This document shows, in pieces, positions 48,234 through 60,997 of a stretch of 64,000 bases of DNA (position 1 is its first letter; every line of letters begins with the position of its first letter). The position numbers and the translations under genes were made by a program. The stretch is from Syncephalis fuscata (Eukaryota; Zoopagomycota; Zoopagomycetes; Zoopagales; Piptocephalidaceae), in NCBI GenBank assembly GCA_025786725.1, contig JAHLTZ010000015.1:186001-250000 (forward strand). The letters run 5' to 3'. The notes under the pieces were generated by a model. That model searched no databases. It was not told where the DNA came from and was given only the letters and a program-made list of their open reading frames with translations.

Positions 48234-48617
48234 GTAACCATTTAACCACAAATCATAATAAACAGTTAATAGGTTGCATAATGATGTTAAATGACAAACA
48301 GTATGTTACATGATTAACGCTATACTAATTTTTGAATTAACTTTGAACAACTAATTGTAACTATAAATAATAGCTCTGGTACCAGTCACTTCTGACTATT
48401 GATTAGTTGGTAAATAGGTGATACTGATCTATTACATAACACTATTATTAAATGACAGCTATGAATAAAATGTGAAATAAAAAACTCGCTCAATTTATTT
48501 GTAATTGTATATATTTAAATGCAGTGTTCAATGATGATAAATGAAATGAAGGAAGTACATAATGATAACCATAGTAAGTAATGTGTAATGGTCGTAAGTG
48601 ACAAAAGTAGCCATTGT
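48234..48617. other. Intergenic between repeat arm B and the BRI3-like gene
   Basis: AT-rich; nothing coding seen. It presumably contains the 3' UTR of the minus-strand gene. Confidence 0.4.
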
Positions 48618-49148
48618 CTAAAACACTTGTCCACATTTACGACATTTTAGCTGTTTTGTAACGCAGACTGGGAAGATCCAGCCACATAACACAGCTAGAC
48701 AAAGTGAGCCATTTGTATATTCCTCGCGAACATAATGTTCTCCTGCATCTTTGGGACAACGACCGTATTGTTCTATTGGGAAGCGAGGTGTTCTGGCCTG
48801 CGCCATACGTTGATAGTCCTCGACCGTATATTGGCCGTTTGGACCACTAGGTTGAATGTTATAAGGATCTACGCTGCCCTGCGGTGGTGGTGGCACAACC
48901 GTCAAGTTTTTATCCTTAGCATCAGGCGTTGCGCCATAGTTTTTGTATTTAAAAGCATCGTTTGCATCGGGCATTGCAACCGGCGCCAATGGATAGCCAT
49001 TAGCATCGACCGGTGGCTTTTCATCACCGACCTGCGGCATTGCAACTGGATAAGGAGCAGTTGGCTGTTGTGGCGGCACAGCCGGATAAGTAAACGGTGG
49101 TGGTGGTGGAGGACCACCGTTAGAGGCACCAGGATAACCAGACATCAC
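48618..49148 (-). CDS. BRI3/LITAF-like Pro-rich membrane-anchored zinc protein
   Basis: A single exon of 176 aa. The N-terminal two thirds are Pro-rich (GGPPPPPPFTYPAVPPQQPT), as in endosomal adaptor-binding proteins. The C-terminal part reads GRCPKDAGEHYVREEYTNG, then a hydrophobic stretch SLCLAVLCGWIFPVCV, then KCRKCGQVF at the end. A first Cys followed by a short membrane-inserted hydrophobic segment and a terminal CxxCG is the layout of BRI3 and LITAF-type domains, which act at endosomal and lysosomal membranes. The first zinc knuckle shows a single Cys (CPKDAG), so the match is imperfect. MM at the start leaves a choice of two adjacent ATGs. Confidence 0.6.
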   Translation of the reverse strand: MMSGYPGASNGGPPPPPPFTYPAVPPQQPTAPYPVAMPQVGDEKPPVDANGYPLAPVAMPDANDAFKYKNYGATPDAKDKNLTVVPPPPQGSVDPYNIQPSGPNGQYTVEDYQRMAQARTPRFPIEQYGRCPKDAGEHYVREEYTNGSLCLAVLCGWIFPVCVTKQLKCRKCGQVF

Positions 49149-49468
49149 GAGAAAGAATCGAGAAAGAACGGTGGGTAAACAATGTTATTGTATAAATACT
49201 AAATAGTAATGGTTCAAACCGTCAAATACTGGTGTACTATATAGTGGTTGTAATAAAAAGAATAGCAAGTAAGAAGAGATGGCAAGTGAAAGAGAAGGAG
49301 AAACGGATAGTGTAGTCAATGAAACAACTTTTATATTAAAGCGGCACTTTAATGCCAAGATTGTCAAAGGACACCGACTTTTGACTATTTTACGGGAAAG
49401 TGAATATTCTATAGAAAACTTACTTTTTTCTTTTGTCATGCAGCTCATCAGTCATTGATCATTTTACA
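49149..49468. promoter_or_regulatory. Divergent promoter region
   Basis: The 320 nt between the divergent BRI3-like and Alba-domain genes. No distinct motif assigned. Confidence 0.35.
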
Positions 49469-50281
49469 AGTAAGCATTTACCAAAAGACAACTTGCCACA
49501 TGACATAACCATTTATACATTTGTGATATTGCGCAATAGTGCCTAAACGAAAGCAGGCAGTTTCGTTTCACGACGTGAATGCTATGGAAGAGGTAGAGGC
49601 ACAACAGCCAAGGAAGCGATCGCATAAATACTCGGCCAATAATACTTTTGCAGCAGCGACTCAGGTAACTCATGAGCAACAACAACAGCAACAGTCGTCA
49701 CCATCGTCACCACCATCGCCACCACCGGATCATTCTGTTGTAAATACAACTAATGTACATATAAAATCTGGTGGGCGTATACGTAACTACGCCGAGTATT
49801 GTTTGAAGTGGCTAAAGGTAATTAGCATTAATCTGTGGAATAACAAATAAGCCTTACTGTTTTACATATATACAAACTTATTAATCTGAACCTTAACCAT
49901 AATGTTTATTAATTAATTAAACCGATTTCTTGGCATTAGGATGATGGCGATCGAGCTGTTACACTTCTTGGACAAGCAGCATGTGTTACTAAGGCAGTTA
50001 CCGTAGCTGAACTTGTCAAACGACTAAGCCATGCTGACAACGGTAATACGAATACACTGCAGCCAACTTTAGCCCAACAAACAGAAATTGGACGTGCATC
50101 GTCTTTGCCATATAATAGCCTTGAAAGAGCCGATATGACAAAACTTGCTAATACATCAGTAGCACTGTCATCATCAGCATCTCAAATGGCTATGAACAAT
50201 AATAACCATAACACACGTAATCAGCCTGTCATACGTATTACTTTGACAAAGTTATCTTCAGTAATGACGGCGTCACCTTAA
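49469..50281 (+). CDS. Alba-domain nucleic-acid-binding protein
   Basis: Probably an RNase P/MRP-type (Rpp25/Pop6) or general Alba RNA-binding protein. The frame begins PKRKQAVSFHDVNAMEEVEA directly behind a TAG acceptor. The only fitting start is an ATG split by a 70-nt intron: A at 49469 and TG at 49540-49541. A basic N-terminus and a Gln/Ser/Pro-rich stretch precede the Alba fold: VHIKSGGRIRNYAEYCLKWL, then DDGDRAVTLLGQAACVTKAV and TVAELVKRL. An inserted Asn/Ser-rich loop of about 60 residues separates it from the last strand, PVIRITLTKL. TAA at 50281. The loop is longer than in small Alba proteins. Confidence 0.75.
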
Positions 50282-52277
50282 GTAATACAGTGGTCTGACA
50301 ACGAATCAATGTCTTAAAAGATATACTTTTGATTCACTTTTGTTATCGGCACATATACATTACAACGTATACATCTATATAGTACGTCACAATGTTTTAT
50401 TGCCTTCTTTTTAGCTTGTAATGTGCACGTATACATAAGTGGGTACTAGCACAGTGTTGCATCTGTTTTTCCTTGTCAAATAAATACATAGTAAACTTTG
50501 TTATGACTCATTTGGATAGATTAATATACTTTCCCGATCCATTTCCTTTACATCGTCGATGGTATCTTGTGACTGTTAGGCGTGCGTATTGTGCCACATC
50601 AACATACAAGTTTGTCATAGATAATTATCGAAAGAAACGAGAGAAAAGAAAAGAAAGTATGTCTAATGGTCTATTTAGTTGCGTATAACGAATATATTAA
50701 CATTAGTGGCTATTAGTTCCAAAATGACTATTAAATAGCTAAAGATCACTTTTCATTTTCGCAGTTTTTAATAATTTTCTGACTTTAAGTGTATAGCAAC
50801 AATAGCTATGGTTCTTAATTACACACAAATAGTACGGACATAGCAATCGATATCAATTATTTATTTATTTTTTGTTTCTTTGTTTAATTGCTTATTTACT
50901 TGTTTGTCCATTGATCTATTGGCGTGTTGTATGTGTTTATAAGCGAGTGAGTGTACGTGTGTGCGTGTGTGTGTGTGTGGATATGATAATGGTAAAATCA
51001 AATTACAGCTTTCTATCTTTCTATTTGATAGTTTATCCAAGCGGACTTTGCCTCTTGTTCATTCACTTCGAGTTCTCTCTCTCTCGTTCTTTTCTTCACC
51101 TCACAGTTTATTTACATATCGCCAATTTCTTGTTGGTTATTGACGATAATTAGTCGGACCCGGGCACTGTACGCGTACATCCTAGTCAAGACATTGTGAT
51201 TCCTCTTCTGCAGCCTGCATTCGTGGCGTTACGCCTTGGTTGCCACAAGTTGCAGTGGTTATTTCCTGACGCATAACTTGTTTACATATTTGCATACATC
51301 GTGAATACCCAGTACACTTTTCTTTTTAGTAACGTTATACTTTTATCGCAGCATAAGGTAGGCTTAGCACCTGATGTGTCAATAGTAGCCATAGCGGGCT
51401 TATAAGCCAGTTATGACAATAATGAGCGCTGTGTGTGTATGTATGGGTGGGTGTGTATGTTTTTATGTGTCTATTTATGTATTATATGCGTATATGCACT
51501 GTATTGTGTGTGTGTGTGTGTAAGCAGTAGATGTATGAGCATATGGATGTGGATGTATTTGTGTGGGTACATACTATGTAGTTGTAGTTGATGGGTACTA
51601 AGTGGATGACAGTTCTATTATTGCTGTTTTCTTTCTTCTACTAATTCTACTTGTATTTGTTGATCTCATTATCAACATCATCACATCACCGCCACACTGC
51701 CACTGTCGCCACCAATCTGCACTCTCCAACTCTCACACTTTTGCCACTTTTTCACTTTCTCCCCCTTCACCTTGGTCGCTACCTTTCTAGCCACACCAAT
51801 TACTCACCAGCACCACTACCCTTGCACTTTTACTACCCATATCACTGATTGTTACTGGGCTAGCTGCAAATTGCATCACTGTAATCGCTGCTGTCCATCT
51901 TATTCTGATCTATTCGTATTATCCTCGAGCTTACCCTTTTATGGTTAACGGATAGATTGGCATAATCGTGCATGATCGGTTCTTTATTTTGTCCTTGACC
52001 CATTATTCTTTTACGTTCGCTCGGCTCCAAGTGTATACGTAAGTGTACATGCGATAGCTGGCGTGATTGCGTGAAGCAATAGCTAGAAGTTTGGCAGCGC
52101 ACACCGTTAGTATTGACGTGTATTTTGCCAGTAACCTGCACTGTTGCATGTTCCTTGTTTTGCTGAGTAAAAAGCATATGTACAACGCACGATTATTTTG
52201 TTTTATGCGTGATTGGGACAGTTTATGTTAGATCCTTTTCTACTTTACTTATATATTGTCATTTGTAGGTTAATAGT
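50282..52277. other. 2-kb gap, probable PUF leader and promoter
   Basis: It contains TG-rich runs (near 50955-50978 and 51508-51522), a pyrimidine-rich tract at about 51690-51840, and no convincing exons. Long 5' leaders are common for regulatory genes, so part of this may be transcribed. A TAG just before the PUF ATG could be an acceptor of a leader intron. Confidence 0.4.
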
Positions 52278-55200
52278 ATGGGCAGACCACTAGATACCAG
52301 TAGTAGTAGTAGTAGTTTAGTATTGCCTTCTTCACCAGGGGTGCATACAGCACACCAGCATGCCATCGATGCAGCCAACCATCCACTAGGAACGCAGGCA
52401 AATTCGTCGGCACATGCCTCCACAGCTTCTTTACCAAGTTCTGCTACAGTTACCGGCAGTGGTGAAGACAATGGACTATGGCAGGCTCTAGGCAAGCTAA
52501 ACATTGCTTCTGATGCGACACCAGGAGAGTTGAACGACAGTAACGAAGTGGCTGGCAATGATGGCTTGTCTACATCAGGCGTTGAGGCCGGTCTAACAAT
52601 GCAATCATCGCTTAAAGCATCATTTAGCCAGTCTCGATTTACAGAAGAAGACACGCTTACGACGAATCCACGCTATCTCTCGCACTTTAATGAACCATTC
52701 CTACTGGACGACGAACGAACGGTAGCGCCGTCGTCCGCTGATGCCGTCGGCCAAGAGCTTGGATCTTCTTTTGTTCGTCGCTACATTCAAATGAACGCTA
52801 ATAACGACCATTTTCCTATTTTGGTTCGACGTGATAGCCATCCTGAATTGCTTTCGGCATCGACTGCTGCATTTGATCTATCGCTAGGTAACTTTGATGC
52901 CGATCACGATACAAAGACGGCAAATACTACCAATGCTGCCTGGCCATTAGCCAATGTAAATGGCGATGGTTCGTTTGCTTCACGGCCACAGTCAGCAGCC
53001 TCGACATCGCCATCATCGCAAAAATCGCAATTAGTAGGATCAACAACTACTCAGCAACAACGAAGTGGCGAACATTCAGATGAGCATGGACTAGAGGCAC
53101 GACGACTATCGCATCCACAGTCAACGCAGATGGACTTATTGCTGCAAAAGTCACAAATGCGTTCACCATTACCATCTTCTAATAATGCATGGCTTTCATT
53201 TGGTGGCCCATCTTCAAGCAATGCATCTATTGTCAGTAATTTAAACGACACGACAGCTACTGTGGGCAATACACGCAGTATGTCTAATGGTGTTGACATC
53301 AATGCTGCATACGGTGTACATGCTCCACCTCTTGGCCGTACTAAATCGAGCGATATGATGAACGACTTTAATCGCGTTGGCTACAATCTAATCGACCAGC
53401 AATCCAGCGATGGACTAAATGCTCAATCCAACGACGCATTTATGGTGTCTGGACTGCATACACCTTTTACGCCTACTGAAAATGAACTGGGCCTAACACC
53501 ATTTACTAACGGATTTAATGGATTTGCTTCATCAGTTCAAGTAGAGCGTAACGGTGCCAACGCATCCCCAATGCTTACCAATTCAGGCCTTGAAGATGCA
53601 ATGAGCAATGCTGCATCGACTGATCCACATGCAGACAATGCTCATGTTGTATGTCCTTTTTTCCAGCAAGGCTTTTGTCCACGAGGTGAAATGTGCCCAT
53701 TTAGCCATCAGCTATTGCCACCACACGCCAGTGAGGCTAGTATGGCTGCAATGGCCGGTAATAGCATGCATGGTATCCATGGCAGATCCCATTCGCAACA
53801 AATGTCCAATACTGGTACAGCACAAGTATCACCTTCACTTGGCCAATCAGATGCGGCAACAAGAGCATTGCAAAATGCTAGCCAACATGCCAATATGGCA
53901 TCACGATCAGCCGATATGTTTTCATCTGGCTTGTCATCACAGCCAACTTCAACGGCAGCTGGTCGATCACATATCCAATCAACGCAAACCCAGCAACAGC
54001 AACAGCAGCAGCAAGTATCGCAACAGCAACAACAGCAACAAATGTATACTGCTGCCGCTAATATGTCTCGTCCTATAATGCCAGCAATGAATCCTATTAT
54101 GAACACACCTTATCCATTTGGTGCAATGCCAAACTTTGGTACTCCATTCTATCCAGCCTATCCATTTAATCCAATGTATGCTGCTGCTGCTGCTGCCGCT
54201 GCCGCTGCCAATACTGGATTTCCTTATGGTACAACGGCGTATCCACGCTCACCAGGTGCCAATGGACTAGGTATGCCTAACGGCCATCCAATGCCGATCT
54301 CTCCTGCTTATCCTGGCTTTCCAATGGCCGGTCAAATGCCAATGAATGGCCGACCAGGCTCTAATCAGCCTAATGGTGCTGTGCCGCATGATGGTATTCG
54401 TCCAAGTAGCAGCATGTCGAAAAGTGCCTCACACCATAACGGCAAACGACAAGGCAGTACATCACACGAGCAAGAAGCCAACCGTTATGCCGGATTGGTA
54501 CTTGAAGAAATGACTGGTGAAATCTACAATCTATGCAAGGATCAACACGGCTGCCGATTCTTGCAGCGCAAACTTGAAGAGCAGAAACGTAAAAACGTCA
54601 ATTTAATATTTACTGAAGTATCGCCACATGTTGTCGAGCTGATGACCGATCCATTTGGCAACTATTTATGTCAGAAGCTGATTGAGTTTTGCGCTGATGA
54701 CCAACGTACAGCCATTGTAGAAACGGTGGCTCCCGAGCTGCTTACGATTTCATTGAACATGCATGGCACACGTGCTGTTCAAAAGATGATTGAATTTTTA
54801 TCCAGCCCGCAACAAATACGAGTAGTTGTTGCAGCACTTAAACCAAACGTAGTCACCTTAATCAAAGATTTAAATGGCAATCATGTTATTCAAAAATGTT
54901 TAAACCGACTACTATCTATCGACAATCAGTTTATTTATGATGCAGTGGCAGAGCATTGCGTAGAAGTATCAACGCATCGACATGGCTGCTGTGTATTACA
55001 GCGCTGTATCGACCATGCCTCTGATCACCAACGGGTTCAACTGGCCAATGAGATTACCCAACATGCTCATACTTTGGTTCAGGTAATTATTTAAGACTAA
55101 TTAATTGATTAGTCGACTAGTATTAACCAACTATTTATTTTATAGGACCCATTTGGTAATTATGTTGTACAATATGTACTTGATTTGAACGACCAGCGCT

Positions 55201-56009
55201 TTACAGATGGTATGATTCGACGATTTATTGGCCATGTCAGTACACTTTCTGTACAAAAGTTCAGTTCCAATGTGATTGAAAAGTGCATTCGAATGGCGCA
55301 ATTGGATACACGCAAATATCTTATTAGCGAGCTATTGAATCGCGACCGTTTAGAAAAGTTGCTTCGCGATCCATATGCCAACTATGTTGTACAGACTGCA
55401 CTCGATTATGCCGATCCATTGCAACGATCGCAGCTTGTTGACTGTATTCGCCCACTACTGCCTGCGGTCCGCAACACACCATACGGCAAACGTATCCAAA
55501 GCAAGCTGCAACGCGACCCACTTGCCTCTGGATCTATTACGCCGCCTAATAACGGAGATAGCGGCAACTCTAGTGCCGGTTCAAGTATCATTGACTCGAC
55601 ACCTATGAACGGCCATAGTAAAAGCTCGTCTATCGGCAATGGCAATGTGGCCGGCCTCAACGATAACGGCAGTGGCAGTATTAGCGGCAATAATAGCACT
55701 ACCAATCTGGCTAGCCTTGCCGTAGGCAGTGGTGTTATCGGCTCACGTCCCTCGGCCATTAATACCAACACTAATGGCAACAACGGTAGCGGTAATAATA
55801 ATAATACTAGCAGCAGTACTATGTCTCCGCATCCATCAACGAGTAATAGCAGCGGTGCTGGTATTAATATGCCAATTACCTCTGCACTAGGATTTGGATT
55901 TGCACCTGGTCCATTAACGCCAGGCGCGCATACTGCCAGCACATTTACCAACAGCAATGGCAGCAATCCAATTGGCACCGGTTCTAACTTGTGGTGGCCA
56001 ACTTCCTAA
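52278..56009 (+). CDS. Pumilio-family (PUF) mRNA-binding protein with a CCCH zinc finger
   Basis: Cytoplasmic 3'-UTR-binding repressor. Two exons (52278-55082 and 55146-56009) encode 1222 aa. The N-terminal 730 residues are low-complexity (Ser, Gln, poly-Ala) with a CCCH finger at residues 459-477, C-X7-C-X5-C-X3-H (CPFFQQGFCPRGEMCPFSH). Eight PUF repeats follow from about residue 737: HGCRFLQ, FGNYLCQ, HGTRAVQ, NGNHVIQ, HGCCVLQ, FGNYVVQ, FSSNVIE and YANYVVQ. By the known code, repeats 8-7-6 (NYxxQ, SNxxE, NYxxQ) specify U-G-U, the canonical PUF core. Repeat 5 has Cys-Cys where Cys-Arg is usual. The tail is Asn/Ser/Gly-rich. Close to Puf3/Pumilio-type proteins. Confidence 0.93.
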
Positions 56010-56704
56010 GTGCTATTCTGCAATTCTGCAATTTATTTGTTTAATTACTATCTATGCTTTCTGCTCCTTTACCTTTTCTCTCCTTTCTCCATCTATCTAT
56101 CTATCTTTCTTTCTCGCTTGAACATGTAAGATGTAATTGTGCCGATACCCAACCACTTTCTTTGCATCTTTTCTTGTCACACTGTCTTTTAGTCCGTTTG
56201 ATTTCTTGACTGTTCCACTATGCCACACATACGCACATGCTTTCCTATTACAACATTACACCTTGGTCCTTTCATTATATCATTATTGTTCGCATCTAAA
56301 TTCACTTGTTTGCTATCACCATTCAGCTAAAGACCCTCGCCTTTCCCTTTCTGTTTTCTTTTCATCTTTGTTTCCTACGTGCTGTTGCATTTACAACAGC
56401 TGCTTTTTCTTTTCCAAACTGATTCTCTCTTTCTTTATCAAACCAACCAACCACCATTACATCATTTGTGCTTTTCCATTCAAAGGAACGATTTGCGTTT
56501 GTTAATAACGACGACGACAATGATAATGGTTGCGTACACGCCTGTATACACGTTAAAGTCATCGCTATTATTTGTTTGGGTATACACACACGGGTGAATT
56601 TCAGATTTATTGTGTTTTTGTTATGTTTCATTGGAAGTACCCACAAATCTATTTCATGTGTTTTAATATTGTTAAAATGGTACTGGAATTTAACACAAAT
56701 GTAA
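56010..56704. other. Convergent 3' region of PUF and RRP15
   Basis: T/C-rich sequence of 695 nt, including CTATCTATCTAT near 56090. Probably the long PUF 3' UTR. No gene supported. Confidence 0.4.
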
Positions 56705-57668
56705 CTATACGTGTGCGATAGTTGTAGATTTGCCTTGTTTAAGTCGATCCAAAAAGCTTGCTTTAGATAATTTGGCCAATTGTTCTAATGATAGCCATCA
56801 TCATCATAGTCATATAACCAATGAATTATTATTAGCATGATTTTTACTGTACAAAAGTAGTCCACATGTCTATTCTATTGCCTACCTTTCTCTTTGGCCT
56901 TTGTGGTAGCTACTACCAAGGGTGCCAGTGCTTCATCTCCAGTCTTTTGATGAACACGTACTGCATTAAATAGTTGAATAACTATAATTGCACTGTTAGT
57001 AACTAGTCTAAGCAATGATTAATAAATAGCAAATTACATACCACCTCGTGTAGCCACTTTCTTTAATCTTTTGTCGTAGTCAAGAGTAAGTGCGACCTCG
57101 TCTGGGTCGGTTAAGCGTTGTCGACCTTGTTGTAGCTTTGCATTACGCTCGGCTATCAATACTTTACGTGCTTTACGCTCCAATCGTTCCTCTTCAAGTC
57201 GACGCTCTACAACACGGTTCTTGGCCATTACTGGCACCTATAAAGTATATTCATTAATCATTTCGCTTTGTTATTAATAGTATAGCTACATACCATTGTC
57301 TCATGCTGATTAAGTGACATATTAAGCACACGATCAAGAGCAGCGGCAAACTCTGCCGAATTGTCAACAGCACGAGTACGCTTACGCTCTATAACATCGA
57401 CACGTTAACTATTTCACTTCTATTGAATCTACATAGCTAACGACTTACTTTTCTCTACCATCGCTGCACCATTAATATCATCGCTTGAATCGCTATCATT
57501 TGACTCGTCAAAGCTATCGCTACCTGTATCCTCTTCCTCCTCTTGCTGCTGTAGCTGTTCCACATCCTGCTCTTCTTCTTGTTCGCTCATAGTGGAATCC
57601 TCCATAGCCTCGTCTGATGACACATGGCTTTCCTTCTTTTCCGGTATCCTATTCTTTCGGTTGGCCAT
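56705..57668 (-). CDS. RRP15: RRP15-like ribosome biogenesis protein
   Basis: Nucleolar factor for 60S pre-rRNA processing. ATG 57668 (MANRKNRIPEKKESHVSSDE), with an acidic Glu/Asp/Ser/Gln N-terminus. Then come KRKRTRAVDNSAEFAAALDR, VLNMSLNQHETM, a basic helix VVERRLEEERLERKARKVL, and DPDEVALTLDYDKRLKKVAT followed by RGVIQLFNAVRVHQ, the diagnostic RRP15 segment. The last exon gives LAKLSKASFLDRLKQGKSTT and ends AHV with TAG at 56705-56707. Five exons join in frame. About 240 aa, usual for the family. Confidence 0.88.
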
Positions 57669-60600
57669 TATAGTCAATGCTACGCGTATACTGTATAGAT
57701 TATGTGCGTTACAAACAATAGCAATCAATCGACCTTGAAGCAAAAATGAGATCAATAGTAAGTAATAACTCTTTTTTCTTTTTTTAAATTTGTCTATTTT
57801 TATCTATAATAATTTTTGCGATTTCACAATCCTCCATCAAAACTTAACAACAATGAGCGTCAAATATCAATGGGTGGGCTTAAAAAAGTTCACATTATTT
57901 TGTTGTGGCGTAGCGAAAACAATTACTTATTACTCAACGCTTATTAATGGAGTGTACACTGTGTAAAAGTACTAATATTGCTCGTCAAACTGCTCAAACA
58001 CCACACAGATCCGTTTAGATGGTATTAAACATGATGGTTGGATTTTTAATCTATCTAAGAACATTTTTGTGGCAAATAAAGAATAACAACGGTATCAGTT
58101 ATCAAGTTTAATTTGTATCTGGTCAGTTTTATCGTATGTCGCAGCAACAATCCGCCAACGGTCATTATATTTTTGACAGCTTGTTCACACGTGACCCGCC
58201 CACCCACAATAACCACCCATGGACTCATAATGCGGACATACCAATTGAAGGCTATATACTATTGCTTTGTTTCTTTACCTTTGGTTACTGCCATTCCTTT
58301 ATCTTATTATTGCGACTGGCGATAGCCATTATTGTTATAGCTACGTCTTTTGCCCTACTACCGCCACCACCACTGCCACCGCTATTGTTTGACTTTAAGA
58401 GCAGCGTTACTGCACTTAGTATCGGGTGCGTGGTCCTCCTTATTTTGCTCCTGTCGCGCATTCGTTTCTCCTTAGTCTTTTGTGTGGTGTGGTGTGTGCG
58501 TGCACATGTGTACCTACACTTTATACCAGTTCAGTTTTGTTGCTTCTATTCATTATATTAAGCAGGAAGTCACGTACTTCTATTAGCTTTGTCGTTACTA
58601 ATCAGGGTCTGAATCTGTACGTATTCTACAATCTACAGTAAGTTGCGTAGCTACAGTGAACCACGCGTTCTCCAATGTGTTTAATGGTAATAATATAGCA
58701 GTAATAGCAACAATAATAGTGGTAGCAATATTGTATTTTATTCTATTCTATTCATACTACTATCTGTTTTCCTGCCTTGTAGTTGTATTGATGCGTGTGA
58801 ATGGCGAATCTGTATGTATATAGGCGTGTGTATCTGTGTATATATGGTGTGGGTGGATAAATAATGAGGCATGGATTGAATGCCAAGTTAATATCAGTTT
58901 ATTGACTTGCAAATGCTTGCCTTATTTTTTCGTTGTTTGAATGAAACAAAGCGCAATTGTTGATAGTCTCAATGGCTGTGGATTAATTAGCGCTATTTCT
59001 ATATCAAAGGCGATTGTAGTCATGGAGTGTGATTATGACCGCCGATCTATCCATTGTTGTTTTATGCATTAAGCAGAGGGGATAGAGGTAAACGGAATTC
59101 AAAGGTATGAAGGCCCGCCAATGAAAGCTTGATATGGTAGTAGACATGCTGGGTGTTGTTACTATTATTACTTTCTGTGCCATTGATATGACTATTCATG
59201 TTGCTATTCTATTATTTTTGTACAGTTTAATAGACGTATAAATAGTGTTTAATAATATACCATGGATGAATTATAAACTGTATAGCGAGAAAGCGAGAGA
59301 CAGAGAAATAGTCCAGCCATGGCCATCTGCCCAATCAGTCGGCGTGCTATACCTGATACAGATTTATTTCCAAAGCAGATGTTGGTCACCCAAACTTCCT
59401 TTAAACTTGACCGCTGCCTTCTGTAACAGTAATACCCTACTCTTTTTCCTTACGACGCTAGTGCAGTAGCAATAGCAATAGCAATAACCATAGCCATAGT
59501 TTAACAGTGGCCATAGCAATAGCATCGGTTATCCCTGCTACTTTATAGTATTTGCAATAGCAGTACTAATTGTTAGTAGTCGCGTTAGTTTACTATTCTT
59601 TACTCAGTCGTATTTCGTAGCTATTACTGTTATTTTGCTGCTTTTACTTTTCCCGTTTATTCTTTAAAAACACCGCGCATAATCTGTAAGTATTAAACAC
59701 AACAGAACAGTTACGGCTTGTCCAGATACATAGGCTTGAACGAGGACAACACAATACCTACTCGTCTTCATCTCTGTATGCCTAGCCCCTTTTGCATGCG
59801 TGCATTGTGCTAGTGAATCTAGCAGGTATTGCGCTGTTTTGTCGGCTACTCGGCAAAGAAATTCAAGCTAGTGGTCAATTGTCGTTGACTGTTGCCTATA
59901 CAATCGTGTGTGTGTGTTGTGTGTATGTGTTAGTGGTGTGAGTGTGAGTGGAGTATGCGTGTATGAGTGTGTATGCGTGTGGTACTAGGTGTATTTGCGT
60001 GTATGCGTATTCGCGTATTGTTTTACGTCGTTGCGCTGCAGCTATTTACCTATACGCTCTATCCAACATACTAGCTCTATTGTTATTATTATCAACAGCG
60101 TTTATTATTGTTATTGTTATTATTATCACTCCTACTGCTATTACTGTTGTGCTCGTCGTGGGTATACGCTTCTTTGGGTGGTGTGGGCGCCTCATCTGCG
60201 TCGCCTACCTACCGGCTTATTTCCCCGTGGACTTGCCCCTTTTTTCTCCTGTCTTGCAGAGTGTGCGTGCACTCCTTCCGCCTCAACGCACTTGCACATC
60301 TCGCTGCTTCACACTACTGGATCCTCGGTGGTTCTGCTTGTGTTGCTATTGCTATACATGAGCTTTTTTATTACTACCAGTTCTAACAGAATTCGCAGGT
60401 AACGGTGTCGTATAGCCACCATCACCACCGCACCACCTTCTGCAACCAGTACACCCCTACACCAACTGCTGGGCCGTTGACCAAGCACTTGCGGCCGTCG
60501 TGATTACGGTGGCCTGGACGACAACAGGTGACAGAGCTGTAAGTATTCTCGACACCTTGTCGCTATCTTCCGATACTAACGACAGCAATGTCATCTCGTC

Positions 60601-60997
60601 CGACTCGGTTGCCTTTGTGAACATTTGCTTTATACTGGCATACACCTCTTGGTTACTCTCTATTCTGTATAGTATACACTACAAAAGTACGTTTCATACA
60701 CGCAGCACCGCTTGTCCTTTTGAACTCTAAGAAAAGCAGGCTTGCACTTACACAGCTACATTACGTGTCTAACAAACGACTAACCCGTTGTTTTTGCCGC
60801 TACTTCTTACTTTCTACGTGTATGCACTATCTATTGTACATGTGGCGTGGCTGTTTTTCCTATTCGTTTTATTCTAAATCTAGTTAGTCTTCTGTGGATC
60901 CAATACTTTGCTATTGCGTATCTGTGCGCAGCCCACGCATCTATCGGTGCCACCGCGCCATTCTTTATTTTAACGTCTTTCGGTTGGTTTGCTGTCG
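57669..60997. other. 3.3-kb gap with low-complexity sequence
   Basis: It holds TG-rich runs (near 59907-59950), AGCAAT-type hexamers near 59468-59500 and T-rich blocks. One plus-strand frame (58136-58561, 141 aa) is hydrophobic from T-rich codons. Without homology, introns or a clear signal peptide I do not call it. The stretch may be a long leader of the following gene. Confidence 0.35.

Noticed and set aside
51602-52177. Short frames on both strands upstream of the PUF gene
   Set aside because: They overlap pyrimidine-rich leader-like sequence and have no coding character beyond chance.
58136-58561. 141-aa hydrophobic plus-strand frame
   Set aside because: Hydrophobicity comes from T-rich low-complexity sequence; no signal peptide, splice context or recognisable motif.
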